Assembly (NCBI RefSeq): GCF_003865035.1
Contig: NZ_BHVZ01000002.1
Span: forward strand, 275,560-339,559
Source: Anaerotignum faecicola
GTDB taxonomy: Bacteria > Bacillota > Clostridia > Lachnospirales > Anaerotignaceae
DNA length: 64,000 bases
Reading direction: 5' to 3'
The notes beneath the pieces are model-generated. The model saw only the letters and a program-made list of their open reading frames with translations. It was not told the DNA's origin and did not search any database. Below are positions 37,257 through 45,660 of the stretch, one piece after another. Both the position numbers and the translations under genes were made by a program. Numbering within the stretch: the first letter of the stretch is position 1; each line of letters opens with the position of its first letter.

Positions 37257-37793
37257 TTAAATGCCTGTCAAGTGCTTTTCTTCGCTGGAATCTCTTGCCA
37301 TGCCGGTTACGCCTGTACGGGAAACCTCAATGATATCATACTCCTCCAGCATACCCATAAAGCCGTCAATCTTTTTGGGAGAGCCTGTCAGCTCGATAAT
37401 CATGCTTTCCTTATTCAGACCAACTACCTTGCCGCGGTAAATTTCCGTCATTTCATGCAGGGCAGAGCGTTCCTCCTGTGTTGCTTTAATCTTGACCAGA
37501 AGCAACTCTCTGTAAAGGCTGTTGGTATCGGGCAGAACATATGCTTCATTGACATTTTCCAGCTTTTTCATCTGTGCGATAATCTGATACAGCACATTTT
37601 CATCATCCCCATTGACCACCAGCGTAATCTTTGTGATGCCGGAAACATTCGTTTCGGATGCGGTAATGGTGCTGATATTAAAGCTTCTGCGGCCAACCAG
37701 ACTGGAAATGCGTGCAAGTACATTCGGCTGGTTTTCTACCATCAGGCAAATCACAGTTTTATTGACTGCTTTTTTCTCCATAATTGCTTTCAT
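37257..37793 (-). CDS. ilvN: Acetolactate synthase small (regulatory) subunit
   Basis: A 178-residue regulatory subunit with an N-terminal ACT domain (ICLMVENQPNVLARISSLVG, followed by FNISTITASETN) that binds valine for feedback control, and the C-terminal ALS_ss_C domain. The start ATG at 37793 follows AAGGAGG, 14 bp after ilvB. Lengths and motifs match the usual 160-180 residue IlvH/IlvN proteins. Confidence 0.96.
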   Translation of the reverse strand: MKAIMEKKAVNKTVICLMVENQPNVLARISSLVGRRSFNISTITASETNVSGITKITLVVNGDDENVLYQIIAQMKKLENVNEAYVLPDTNSLYRELLLVKIKATQEERSALHEMTEIYRGKVVGLNKESMIIELTGSPKKIDGFMGMLEEYDIIEVSRTGVTGMARDSSEEKHLTGI

Positions 37794-37807
37794 TCCCCTG
37801 CACCTCC

Positions 37808-39469
37808 TTATTCCAGAATCATATCATCTACGGTGCCGCCGTTGGGAATCATAGGCAATACCTTGATTTCTCTGTCGATATCACAGCAAATCCAGACAGG
37901 GCCTTTTTCCTGCAAGGCCTGCTTGAATGCTTCCTTGAAGCCTTCCTCTGTATCCACATGGAAGCCCTTGCCGCCAAAGCCCTCGATGACCTTTACGAAA
38001 TCTGTCTTTCTTTCGGGTGTTGTGGATGAATAGCGTCTGCCATAGAAGGCTGTCTGCCACTGATACACCATCCCCAGAACCTGATTATTCAGGATGACAG
38101 TGATGATTGGCATTTCCTCGCTGACTGCTGTGCAAGCCTCATTCAAATTCATGTGGAAGGAGGCATCTCCTGTAAAATGAACCACTCTCTTTTTCGGAAA
38201 AGCCGCCTGTGCGCCGATGGCTGCGCCATAGCCATAGCCCATCGTTCCCAGACCGCCGCTGGAAAGAAAATGTCTTGTTTCCTTATGCTTGATGTACTGT
38301 GCCGCCCACATCTGATGCTGACCGACATCGGTAACAAAGATTGTGTCCTTATCCACCATATCGCAGACATCCCGAATCAATCTGACGGGATGCAGTCCTT
38401 CGCCGCGATAGGCAACCTTTTCCTGCTCCTTCTGCCATTCTGCAATTTTTCCGCGCCATGCAGGATGCTCTCTCTTTTCGAGCAGGGGCAGCAGTCTTTC
38501 CATAAAATCCTTGACATCGCCTACGATATACTGATCTACGGGTACGTTTTTATTGACCTCACAGGGGTCGATATCTACCTGAATTTTTACTGCTTCAGGG
38601 GAAAATTTTTCAATATTCAGAGCAACACGATCGCTGAATCTGGTTCCCAGTGCGAGCACCAGATCTGCATGGAAAAGCGCCTCATTCGCTGTGACACTGC
38701 CATGCATCCCAATCATGCCGAGGGCTCTTTCATCATCATAAGGCACCAGACCTGCCGCCATCATGGTATGTGCCGCAGGAATATCCGATGTTTCCATCAG
38801 TGCATGCAGCTCCTTTTCCACCTGACGCGCCGCAGCGCCGCCGCCGCAATAAATAACGGGACATTCTGCCCTGTTGATTGCATCCGCAACCTCCTGCAGC
38901 TCTGCATCTGTTGCCTTGGGCATTTCCTTTAAGGGAAGGGGTCTTTCTGGCACATAATCCACCAGTGCCGCCGTTACGTCTTTTGTTACATCCACAAGCA
39001 CAGGTCCCTTGCGACCGCTCTGGGCAATGCGAAATGCCTGTCTCAGGGCATTTGCCAAATCCTCAATACGGTTTACAAAAAAATTGTGCTTCGTAATTGG
39101 CATCGTAATGCCGGTAATATATACTTCCTGAAACGCATCTCTGCCAATCAGGTCATTTGTCACATTGCTGGTAATGGCAACCATGGGAACGCTGTCCATG
39201 TAAGCTGTTGCAATCCCGGTTACCAGATTTGTTGCACCGGGGCCGCTTGTTGCGAAAACAACGCCCGTTTTGCCTGTTGCTCTGGCATAGCCGTCCGCCG
39301 CATGAGACGCGCCCTGTTCATGGGCTGTTAAGATGTGCTTGATACGATCCTGATATTCATACAGCGCATCATATACATTCAGTGCTGCGCCGCCGGGATA
39401 CCCGAAAACCGTATCCACGCCGTGTTCCAACAGAACCTCCAGAATCAGTTGGGCACCTGTTTTTTTCAT
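37808..39469 (-). CDS. ilvB: Acetolactate synthase large (catalytic) subunit
   Basis: A 553-residue thiamine-diphosphate enzyme that condenses pyruvate to acetolactate or with 2-oxobutyrate. The active-site glutamate is in TAHEQGASHAADGYARATG near residue 50 (core HEQGA), and the ThDP/Mg motif is GDASFHMNLNEACTA near 442. The FAD-binding middle domain carries GMIGMHGSVTANEA. It opens the ilvBNCD operon behind a consensus promoter. ATG at 39469 follows GAGGAGGG. It depends on thiamine, whose synthesis is encoded nearby at 26.8-30.3 kb. Confidence 0.97.
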   Translation of the reverse strand: MKKTGAQLILEVLLEHGVDTVFGYPGGAALNVYDALYEYQDRIKHILTAHEQGASHAADGYARATGKTGVVFATSGPGATNLVTGIATAYMDSVPMVAITSNVTNDLIGRDAFQEVYITGITMPITKHNFFVNRIEDLANALRQAFRIAQSGRKGPVLVDVTKDVTAALVDYVPERPLPLKEMPKATDAELQEVADAINRAECPVIYCGGGAAARQVEKELHALMETSDIPAAHTMMAAGLVPYDDERALGMIGMHGSVTANEALFHADLVLALGTRFSDRVALNIEKFSPEAVKIQVDIDPCEVNKNVPVDQYIVGDVKDFMERLLPLLEKREHPAWRGKIAEWQKEQEKVAYRGEGLHPVRLIRDVCDMVDKDTIFVTDVGQHQMWAAQYIKHKETRHFLSSGGLGTMGYGYGAAIGAQAAFPKKRVVHFTGDASFHMNLNEACTAVSEEMPIITVILNNQVLGMVYQWQTAFYGRRYSSTTPERKTDFVKVIEGFGGKGFHVDTEEGFKEAFKQALQEKGPVWICCDIDREIKVLPMIPNGGTVDDMILE

Positions 39470-39531
39470 ACGTGGTCCCTCCTCATTTGAAACTCATTAA
39501 ACTCTTTTTATCTTTTGTATGTTGTAAATAA

Positions 39532-39547
39532 GAATGATGTATCATTC
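39532..39547. promoter_or_regulatory. Operator-like palindrome at the ilv transcript start
   Basis: GAATGAT and ATCATTC, a perfect 7-bp inverted repeat with 2-nt spacer, directly overlaps the predicted start of the ilv transcript next to the -10 box. A repressor bound here would block transcription. The protein is unknown. I saw no T-box or leader peptide in this region. Confidence 0.5.
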
Positions 39548-39575
39548 ATTATACCCCTTATCTGTATCCTGTCAA
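39548..39575 (-). promoter_or_regulatory. Promoter of ilvBNCD
   Basis: Perfect TTGACA and TATAAT on the minus strand with 16-nt spacing, about 80 nt upstream of ilvB. Confidence 0.85.
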
Positions 39576-39615
39576 TTCAGAAAAAGCGAAGGCAAACGAT
39601 AATCCATCTGTACAA

Positions 39616-39673
39616 AAATTGATACAAAAAATCCCATTATGTATACATGCAGGTAAATTCATACAAAAAAATC
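39616..39673. repeat. Pair of direct repeats upstream of the ilv promoter
   Basis: AAATTGATACAAAAAATC at 39616-39633 and AAATTCATACAAAAAAATC at 39655-39673 are near-identical and 39 nt apart, about 40 nt beyond the -35 box. They could be activator sites or chance AT-rich similarity. The rest of 39674-39851 shows no gene or motif that I can name. Confidence 0.4.
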
Positions 39674-39851
39674 ACCACAAGAACCAGCTACATTTTCTAT
39701 TTTTCATCATTTCACCCATACTGAAATACATTTGTACGCACAGGCAGAAAATTGTGTAAATTCTTGTATAAAAACCTTGTGCGACTTGAAATTTCTTTTG
39801 CGCAGAGTGTTTGCTTTGCATACAGTTTACTGCATCCGAAATTATACTGCT

Positions 39852-40064
39852 TTATTCCCATAATGCGTCCATCTTTTTTGCTATCTGAGATTTTCTTTTT
39901 TCCGTTGCCGCTGTATCCTTTTTCCAGATGCCGTCCGTATCCGGAAAAACAACATCTCCCTCCCGAATGTCTGCGGCAAGTGCCTGCTTCGGGACATCCC
40001 TTGTCTGATTTTCTTCCAGAAGAACCGCATAGTCCCCCTCAAATCGATCTACGATAATAAGCAT
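39852..40064 (-). CDS. DUF3006 domain protein
   Basis: A 70-residue protein that opens with LIIVDRFEGDYAVLLEE, the DUF3006 pattern, and forms a small beta barrel by prediction. These proteins are often encoded directly beside MBL-fold ComEC-like lipoproteins, as here: it is 47 bp downstream of such a gene. The function of the pair is unknown. ATG at 40064 follows AAGGAG. Confidence 0.8.
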   Translation of the reverse strand: MLIIVDRFEGDYAVLLEENQTRDVPKQALAADIREGDVVFPDTDGIWKKDTAATEKRKSQIAKKMDALWE

Positions 40065-40111
40065 CTTCTTCCGCTCCTTTTTCTCTCCTTCTATGGCTTG
40101 CTCCGGCTTGT

Positions 40112-41188
40112 TTATGGCTTGCAGGTGCCGCAGGGCGTATAGCCAAGGGAAATGGCTTCCTCTCTATCCTCAAGATAAATACGGTTTTCCTCATCCGGCA
40201 AGGAGGCACAGCTTTCCAGATGAAATTTCTTCGATTTCTTGTTCGCGATATAAACAACCTCCTCCGCAGGGGTGTTGTTTCTTGCCGCATCTGCATAAAC
40301 CTCTGTGCCGCTGACGCTGTTGCAGTTGAAGGCAATATTTTTCCCGTCTGTGGTGCAGACAATATTCCCCTGCAAATCGGTACGGTAAATCTCTGCACCA
40401 ATGCTTTGCAGCCGCTGCAGGGCTTCTTCCTCCGGATGATGATAGCTGTTGCCTACGCCGACGCTGATGACGGCATATTTCGGCTTTACCGCCTGCAAAA
40501 ATGCCTGACTGCTTGAGGTGCTGCTGCCATGATGCCCAACCTTCAGCACATCCGCCTGCAAATCGTAGTCAGCCTGCAAAATATCCTTTTCCGCCGTTTC
40601 CTCTGCATCCCCCGTGAAAAGGAAGGCAGTCTCGCCTGCGTTTACCTTCAACACAATGGAATTATTGTTGAAATCCTTATATTCCCTCTGTGGGCCGAGC
40701 ACCTCAATTTCCAGACCGTTGAAATCAATCGTATCCCCGGGGCTGGGCGATTTGATTTTCAGCCCCTTATTCGCAACGGCATCCAATACATCCTCAAAGG
40801 TTTTACTGGTGTGCATGATTTTCGGCATATAAACCGCGTCCACATCAAAATGATTGATAATAGCATCCAGTGAGCCGATATGATCCTCATGCGGGTGCGT
40901 CCCCACAACAGCATCCAGCTTTTCTACCCCCTGCCCCTCTAAATAGGAAAGAATCGTGTCGGCATCGCCGTTATTCCCCCCATCAATCACCATATAATGC
41001 CCATTTGTGCTTAATAGGGCGCAGTCCGCCTGCCCGACATTCAGAAAATCCACCCGCAGGAGAACATCCTCCGTCTGAATGGTATCGACCGCCATGCCAT
41101 GCTGTGTTGCCTCCGAAACCGAACAGCCCGTCAGCGCAAAGAGCATACTGAACAGCAATAAAATTTCCTTAAATCCTTTTCGTTTCAT
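40112..41188 (-). CDS. ComEC/Rec2-like MBL-fold lipoprotein
   Basis: A 358-residue exported lipoprotein: signal peptide with lipobox FALTGC (Cys22), then a metallo-beta-lactamase-fold domain with the metal motif HPHEDH at 98-103, TGDAEE and VGHHGSS as later ligands. It resembles the soluble DNA-degrading domain of ComEC. The C-terminal 35 residues hold a small Ada-like domain with FHLESCASL and YTPCGTCKP (three cysteines), often seen fused to nucleases. An extracellular nuclease or phosphodiesterase is the best guess. It has no membrane channel domain, so it is not ComEC itself. Confidence 0.85.
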   Translation of the reverse strand: MKRKGFKEILLLFSMLFALTGCSVSEATQHGMAVDTIQTEDVLLRVDFLNVGQADCALLSTNGHYMVIDGGNNGDADTILSYLEGQGVEKLDAVVGTHPHEDHIGSLDAIINHFDVDAVYMPKIMHTSKTFEDVLDAVANKGLKIKSPSPGDTIDFNGLEIEVLGPQREYKDFNNNSIVLKVNAGETAFLFTGDAEETAEKDILQADYDLQADVLKVGHHGSSTSSSQAFLQAVKPKYAVISVGVGNSYHHPEEEALQRLQSIGAEIYRTDLQGNIVCTTDGKNIAFNCNSVSGTEVYADAARNNTPAEEVVYIANKKSKKFHLESCASLPDEENRIYLEDREEAISLGYTPCGTCKP

Positions 41189-41260
41189 CTTCTTCTCTCC
41201 CTTCTTTTCCCCATTTTACCATCCCCAAAGGCGAACACAACATTAAAATTTTTTCTGCAC

Positions 41261-41314
41261 AAAAAATGACCTCCAAAAGCCAGATTCCTTCATCTGCCCT
41301 TTCGAGGTCATTTT
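41261..41314 (-). terminator. Terminator of the plsX-acpP-rnc operon
   Basis: Long stem AAAATGACCTC/GAGGTCATTTT with a branched loop, followed by a T run on the minus strand. Confidence 0.8.
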
Positions 41315-41347
41315 CATTTTTTAAAATTTATTTTTTTACGGAATTTC

Positions 41348-42052
41348 TTATTTTTTCGCCTGATTCATGCGCTCCAAGGCATCATTCGCCGCATTCTGCT
41401 CCGCTTCCTTCTTGCTTTTGCCACTGCCCTTGCCCAGCACTGCGCCGTCGTGCGTGACCTCTGCCACAAAAACCTTATTGTGATCGGGGCCATGCTCATC
41501 CACAATGGCATATTTCAAAGGCACCTTACTGTTTTTTTGAATAACCTCCTGCAAATGTGTTTTGCAGTCCAAGTTGCGGAAGTTGCTTTTGGTGCTTTCA
41601 ATGCGTTCTTCCATGAAACCCATGATATATTTCGTCACGGCTTCCATGCCGCCATCCATGCAGATGGCCCCGATAATCGCCTCAAAGGCATCCGCCAGAA
41701 TGGAATCTCTGCTTCTGCCGCCGGTGCTTTCTTCCCCCTTGCCAAGCAGCAAGCAGCGTCCCACACCAAGCTTTCTGGAAAGCTCCGCCAAGGAGCCTTC
41801 GCAGACCACCGCCGCGCGCAGCTTTGTCAGCTCGCCCTCCGGCATCTTCGGGAAATGGCGATACATATATTCGCTCACAACCATATCCAGCACCGCATCC
41901 CCCAGAAATTCCAGACGCTCGTTGTTTTCATGGCTGCCTTTTTTCGTTTCGTTGGCATAGGAGCTGTGTGTCAAGGCCAGAATCAGCAGATTTTTATCCG
42001 AAAACGTATATGCAATTTTCCGTTCAAATTCTTCCAGATTCAGATGGTTCAT
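41348..42052 (-). CDS. rnc: Ribonuclease III
   Basis: A 234-residue double-strand-specific RNase. The catalytic signature NERLEFLGDAVLD lies at residues 44-56, the second acidic patch is in DAFEAIIGAICMDGG, and a double-stranded RNA-binding domain fills the C-terminus (about 160-230) with GKGSGKSKKEAEQNAA. It processes rRNA precursors and structured mRNAs. The start at 42052 is 2 nt after the acpP stop. The order plsX-acpP-rnc matches other Firmicutes, where fab genes usually lie between. Confidence 0.96.
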   Translation of the reverse strand: MNHLNLEEFERKIAYTFSDKNLLILALTHSSYANETKKGSHENNERLEFLGDAVLDMVVSEYMYRHFPKMPEGELTKLRAAVVCEGSLAELSRKLGVGRCLLLGKGEESTGGRSRDSILADAFEAIIGAICMDGGMEAVTKYIMGFMEERIESTKSNFRNLDCKTHLQEVIQKNSKVPLKYAIVDEHGPDHNKVFVAEVTHDGAVLGKGSGKSKKEAEQNAANDALERMNQAKK

Positions 42053-42054
42053 AT

Positions 42055-42297
42055 TTATTCTTCTTCCTTTGCCGCAACCAGCTCTGCAATATAATCCAAT
42101 ACATCGCCAACCAGTTTGATGCTTTCTGCTCTATCATTATCAAATTCGATGTCAAATTTTTCTTCCAATGCAACAATAATCTGGAACAGCTCCAGAGAGT
42201 CTGCATTCAGATCTGCAAATGCTGTTTCAGCAGAAAGGCTGTCTACGGGTACGCCCAGCTGCTCCGCAATTACGCCCAGTGCTAAAGATTCATCCAT
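42055..42297 (-). CDS. acpP: Acyl carrier protein
   Basis: An 80-residue acidic acyl carrier. The phosphopantetheine attachment serine is Ser34 in LNADSLELFQ, with helix I and helix III typical for fatty-acid ACPs. The second of two close ATGs, at 42297, is used because TTGGAGG sits 8 nt upstream of it. It lies between plsX and rnc, so it likely serves fatty-acid synthesis. Confidence 0.94.
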   Translation of the reverse strand: MDESLALGVIAEQLGVPVDSLSAETAFADLNADSLELFQIIVALEEKFDIEFDNDRAESIKLVGDVLDYIAELVAAKEEE

Positions 42298-42426
42298 GTT
42301 CATTACCTCCAATGTTCTCTTTTTTTACCTTCCTACTATACTCTATTTCCCTGTTTTTGTCAGCAGGAAATTATGAAAATTCACAAAAATTTAAGAATAT
42401 AGGAGTACGTCTCTGCGGTAAATTTC

Positions 42427-43419
42427 TCAGATTTTATCCTTGATTTTGCCGATGATATCCGCTTCGGCAAACAGCACGCACTGCCGCACCGCATTCTTAA
42501 ATGCCTTGGCATTTGAACTGCCATGCGCCTTTACCACCAGAGATTTCAGACCGATAAAGGGTGCGCCGCCGATTTCATCGGAATCCATGAATTTCTTCAT
42601 ATTTTTAAATGGCGTTTTCAAAATCAGCGCGCCTACCTTGTAAAAGCCCTGCATGATTTCACCCTTCAGGATTTCAAAAATCGTCTTTGCCAGACCCTCG
42701 GAAAGCTTCAGAATCGTATTGCCGACAAAGCCATCACAGACAATGACATCCGCCTCACCATAGGGAATGTTTCTCGGCTCAATGTTTCCTGTAAAATGAA
42801 TGGTGTCCGTCTGTTCCAGAAGCTCGTAGGTTTCCTTTGTCAGTGCGTTGCCCTTTTCCTTTTCCGCGCCGATATTCACCAATGCCACCTTCGGATTTTT
42901 GATACCGAAAACATTTTCTACATAGACAGAGCCCATCTTCGCAAACTGTTCCAGATATTTGGGCTTGCAATCCACATTTGCGCCGCTGTCCAGCAGGAAG
43001 GTAAAGCCTGTTTTTGTCGGCAGGCAGGTTCCCAGAGCAGGACGCTCTACGCCGGGCAAGCGCCCGACAATCAAAAGTGCGCCTGTCAGCAATGCGCCTG
43101 TGCTGCCCGCGGAAACGATTGCATCCGCTTCGCCGTTTTTCACCAGATTCAGCGCAACCACCAGAGAGGAATCCTTTTTGCGGCGAATCGCCATCGTAGG
43201 GGATTCATCCGTACCGATGACCTCGGAGGCGTGTACGATTTCAATTCGTTCCTTATCATATTGATATTTTGCCAGTTCCGCGTGAAGCTGCTCCGCAGGA
43301 CCGACCAGCTTAATATTTACATCCAGTTCCTTCACTGCATCCACTGCACCCTTGACGGTTTCCAGGGGCGCATAATCGCCGCCCATTGCGTCCAGTGCTA
43401 CTGTAATTCTTTTTCCCAT
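42427..43419 (-). CDS. plsX: Phosphate acyltransferase PlsX
   Basis: A 330-residue peripheral membrane enzyme that turns acyl-ACP into acyl-phosphate for phospholipid synthesis. It starts with ITVALDAMGGDYAP and carries SAGSTGALL, GVERPALGTCLP and VCDGFVGNTILKLSEG. The ATG at 43419 follows AAGGGTGG; the frame extends upstream to 43488, but that part is intergenic by comparison with family starts. It is 124 bp downstream of rpmF, with a hairpin between them. Confidence 0.96.
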   Translation of the reverse strand: MGKRITVALDAMGGDYAPLETVKGAVDAVKELDVNIKLVGPAEQLHAELAKYQYDKERIEIVHASEVIGTDESPTMAIRRKKDSSLVVALNLVKNGEADAIVSAGSTGALLTGALLIVGRLPGVERPALGTCLPTKTGFTFLLDSGANVDCKPKYLEQFAKMGSVYVENVFGIKNPKVALVNIGAEKEKGNALTKETYELLEQTDTIHFTGNIEPRNIPYGEADVIVCDGFVGNTILKLSEGLAKTIFEILKGEIMQGFYKVGALILKTPFKNMKKFMDSDEIGGAPFIGLKSLVVKAHGSSNAKAFKNAVRQCVLFAEADIIGKIKDKI

Positions 43420-43505
43420 ATTTTTTCCACCCTTCTGTGGTTTTTTATACATATTTTTCAGTATACCTATTTCAGCAGAAAAAAACAATCTTTTTTCACA
43501 ATAAC

Positions 43506-43528
43506 AAAAGGGCGGTCAAAGACCGCCC
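43506..43528 (-). terminator. Hairpin terminator between rpmF and plsX
   Basis: Perfect 8-bp stem GGGCGGTC/GACCGCCC with a 3-nt loop followed by TTTT on the minus strand. The short T run may allow some readthrough into plsX. Confidence 0.7.
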
Positions 43529-43543
43529 TCAATCAAAATCGAA

Positions 43544-43723
43544 TTAGTCAACTTTGATGATTGTTTTCTTGTTGTAAGCACCGCAAGCCTTGCATACCTG
43601 ATGAGGAACCATCAGTTCGCCGCATTTGCTGCATTTTACCAGATTGGGTGTTGCAATTTTCCAGCTCTGTGCTTTTCTCTTGTCTCTTTTGGATTTAGAC
43701 ACTCTACCTTTGGGTACAGCCAT
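43544..43723 (-). CDS. rpmF: Ribosomal protein bL32
   Basis: A 59-residue protein translated directly from the minus strand: it begins MAVPKGRVSKSKRDKRKAQS and ends KKTIIKVD. It has the zinc-binding CSKC and CKAC pairs, so this is the zinc-containing form of L32. ATG at 43723 follows a GAGGAGG site inside the end of yceD, 2 nt downstream of its stop. It is co-transcribed with yceD, as in most bacteria. Confidence 0.96.
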   Translation of the reverse strand: MAVPKGRVSKSKRDKRKAQSWKIATPNLVKCSKCGELMVPHQVCKACGAYNKKTIIKVD

Positions 43724-43725
43724 TT

Positions 43726-44232
43726 CTACACCTCCTCGTCATCACTGAAAAGAGCCCTCAAACTTTCGAACCTAGGATCTCTAATTGTACGGTCGCATCC
43801 GCAATCGCCTTCATTCAAATCCTTGCCGCAGACAGGACAGAGCCCCTTGCAGTCCTCCCTACAAAGCACTTTCATAGGAAGTTCTCCAATGATACCTCTT
43901 TTCACAAAATCCGCAAGATCGATCTGATCTCCCGTAAAAGTTTCTGTCTCTTCGTTTTCTCTGCCTGTATGAGCAAAACGTTCCTTAATTTCGAAGCAAA
44001 GCTCTTTTCTGACCGGTGCAAGGCAACAGCTGCATTCCATCAGCACTGCCGTTTCACCCTTTGCATCCAGAACGAAAACATCGTCCTCATTTTTAAGAGT
44101 TCCCTCAATTTTTACAGGCTCTGCAAATTCCACGACATCGGGATAATCCTTCGCATCATCAATCTGTTCTACCAGCTCTACAGGAAGGGTTGCCCCGTTT
44201 CTATTGAACAAATATCCCATTTCGATAATCAT
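43726..44232 (-). CDS. yceD: DUF177/YceD family protein
   Basis: A 168-residue protein of the YceD (YlbN) family, implicated in 23S rRNA accumulation and always found next to rpmF. Cysteine pairs are seen in MECSCCLAPV and, near the C-terminus, in CREDCKGLCPVCGKDL, followed by DPRFESLRAL, the most conserved tail. ATG at 44232 follows AGGGGTG. Its consensus promoter overlaps the end of ackA. Confidence 0.9.
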   Translation of the reverse strand: MIIEMGYLFNRNGATLPVELVEQIDDAKDYPDVVEFAEPVKIEGTLKNEDDVFVLDAKGETAVLMECSCCLAPVRKELCFEIKERFAHTGRENEETETFTGDQIDLADFVKRGIIGELPMKVLCREDCKGLCPVCGKDLNEGDCGCDRTIRDPRFESLRALFSDDEEV

Positions 44233-44262
44233 GAAATCACCCCTAAATAGTCATACCATAGT

Positions 44263-44291
44263 ATTATACTAAAGCGAATCTTATTTGTCAA
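44263..44291 (-). promoter_or_regulatory. Promoter of yceD-rpmF, overlapping the ackA stop
   Basis: Perfect TTGACA and TATAAT on the minus strand, 17 nt apart. The -35 box lies in the last codons of ackA (Leu-Asp-Lys-stop). Confidence 0.85.
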
Positions 44292-45477
44292 GCAATTCCT
44301 TTGTATCTCTTGCGATAACCAGTTCTTCGTTTGTAGGGATAACAAATACTCTTACTCTGGAATCTGTAGCAGAAATTTCCAGTGCTTTGCCTCTCAGAGA
44401 GTTATTGTAGGAGTCAATATGAACACCCAGGAAGCCCAGATAATCACAAATTGCTCTTCTGGTTGTGCCGGAGTTTTCACCCAGACCTGCTGTGAATACG
44501 ATTGCGTCAACGCCGTTCATAGCTGCTGCATAAGCGCCGATTCTCTTAGCTACTTTGTAAGCGAATACGTCCAGAGCTGTTTCTGCTCTGTCATTGCCGT
44601 GTTCTGCTGCTTCTTCGATATCACGGAAGTCGGAGGATACGCCGGAGATACCCAGTACGCCGGATTTCTTGTTCAGGATATTATCCATTTCGTCTACGGT
44701 CAGGTTTTCCTTCTTCATGATATAGGTTACAGCTGCAACGTCAACGTCACCTGCTCTTGTACCCATTACCAGACCCTCCAGAGGTGTGAAGCCCATGGTA
44801 GTATCAATGGATTTACCGTTTCTTACTGCACAAACGGAACCGCCGTTGCCCAGATGGCAAGTGATTGTCTTTGTCTGGTCATAGGGTCTGTCCATCATTT
44901 TTGCAGCTTCTTCGGATACGAATCTATGGGATGTACCGTGGAAGCCATATCTTCTTACTTTATATTTTTCATAGTATTCGTAAGGCAGAGCGTACATATA
45001 AGCTCTTTCGGGCATTGTCTGATGGAAAGCTGTATCGAATACTGCTACCTGAGGTACGCCGGGCATGATTTCTTCGCAAGCATGGATACCGATCAGGTTT
45101 GCGGGGTTGTGCAGAGGTGCCAGATCGCAGCATTTTTCGATTGCTTCGATAACCTCGGGTGTAATGATTACGGAGTTTGCGAAATATTCACCGCCGTGTA
45201 CTACACGATGACCAACTGCGTTGATTTCCTTCATGGATTTCACAACACCGTATTCGGGGTTTGTCAGTGCATCCAGAACCATTTTAACGGATACGCTGTG
45301 GTTTTCCTGATAATCATCGAAGATAACGGCTTCTTTGCCGGCAGGCTGATGTTTCAGTCTGGAGCCTTCGATACCGATTCTTTCACACAAGCCTTTTGCC
45401 AGTACGTTTTCTGTTTCCATGTCGATCAGCTGATACTTCAGGGAAGAGCTGCCGCAGTTCAGTACAAGAATTTTCAT
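44281..45477 (-). CDS. ackA: Acetate kinase
   Basis: A 398-residue ASKHA-fold kinase that makes ATP and acetate from acetyl phosphate. The N-terminal signature is [15 protein letters not shown], followed by the substrate region [11 protein letters not shown], the [10 protein letters not shown] segment, [11 protein letters not shown] and [10 protein letters not shown]. Start ATG at 45477 follows AAAGGAGAG; the longer frame includes the upstream palindrome region. It is 183 bp downstream of pta and may also use propionyl phosphate to some degree, which is inference. Confidence 0.97.
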   Translation of the reverse strand: MKILVLNCGSSSLKYQLIDMETENVLAKGLCERIGIEGSRLKHQPAGKEAVIFDDYQENHSVSVKMVLDALTNPEYGVVKSMKEINAVGHRVVHGGEYFANSVIITPEVIEAIEKCCDLAPLHNPANLIGIHACEEIMPGVPQVAVFDTAFHQTMPERAYMYALPYEYYEKYKVRRYGFHGTSHRFVSEEAAKMMDRPYDQTKTITCHLGNGGSVCAVRNGKSIDTTMGFTPLEGLVMGTRAGDVDVAAVTYIMKKENLTVDEMDNILNKKSGVLGISGVSSDFRDIEEAAEHGNDRAETALDVFAYKVAKRIGAYAAAMNGVDAIVFTAGLGENSGTTRRAICDYLGFLGVHIDSYNNSLRGKALEISATDSRVRVFVIPTNEELVIARDTKELLDK

Positions 45478-45517
45478 TTTTTTCTCTCCTTTGATCTCTA
45501 CCTTTATTCTTAAAAAC

Positions 45518-45655
45518 CGTGGGACGCTGTCCCACACCCTGCTAGGGGAATGATTCCCCTAGAACCCCCAGTTGCAACACCATGTACATGGTATTGCGGT
45601 ATCGGGTGCAGGGGCTGAGCTCCTGCTGGGGGTATTGGGGGTAAAGCCCCCAAGG
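45518..45655. repeat. Palindrome cluster between pta and ackA
   Basis: Four hairpins fill the 183-bp gap: GTGGGAC/GTCCCAC (45519-45535), CTAGGGGAA/TTCCCCTAG (45542-45562), a long stem closing with CCCCCAG/CTGGGGG (45565-45632) that encloses the palindrome ACCATGTACATGGT, and TTGGGGG/CCCCCAA (45635-45653). It resembles dispersed GC-rich intergenic repeats seen in Lachnospiraceae, but I cannot verify copies from one window. The last hairpin in the direction of transcription is followed by GGTTTTT and could attenuate ackA. Confidence 0.6.
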
Positions 45656-45660
45656 TCTTT

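Noticed and set aside
39470..39851. T-box or leader-peptide attenuator upstream of ilvB
   Set aside because: No conserved T-box sequence, no run of Ile/Val/Leu codons and no antiterminator structure were found.
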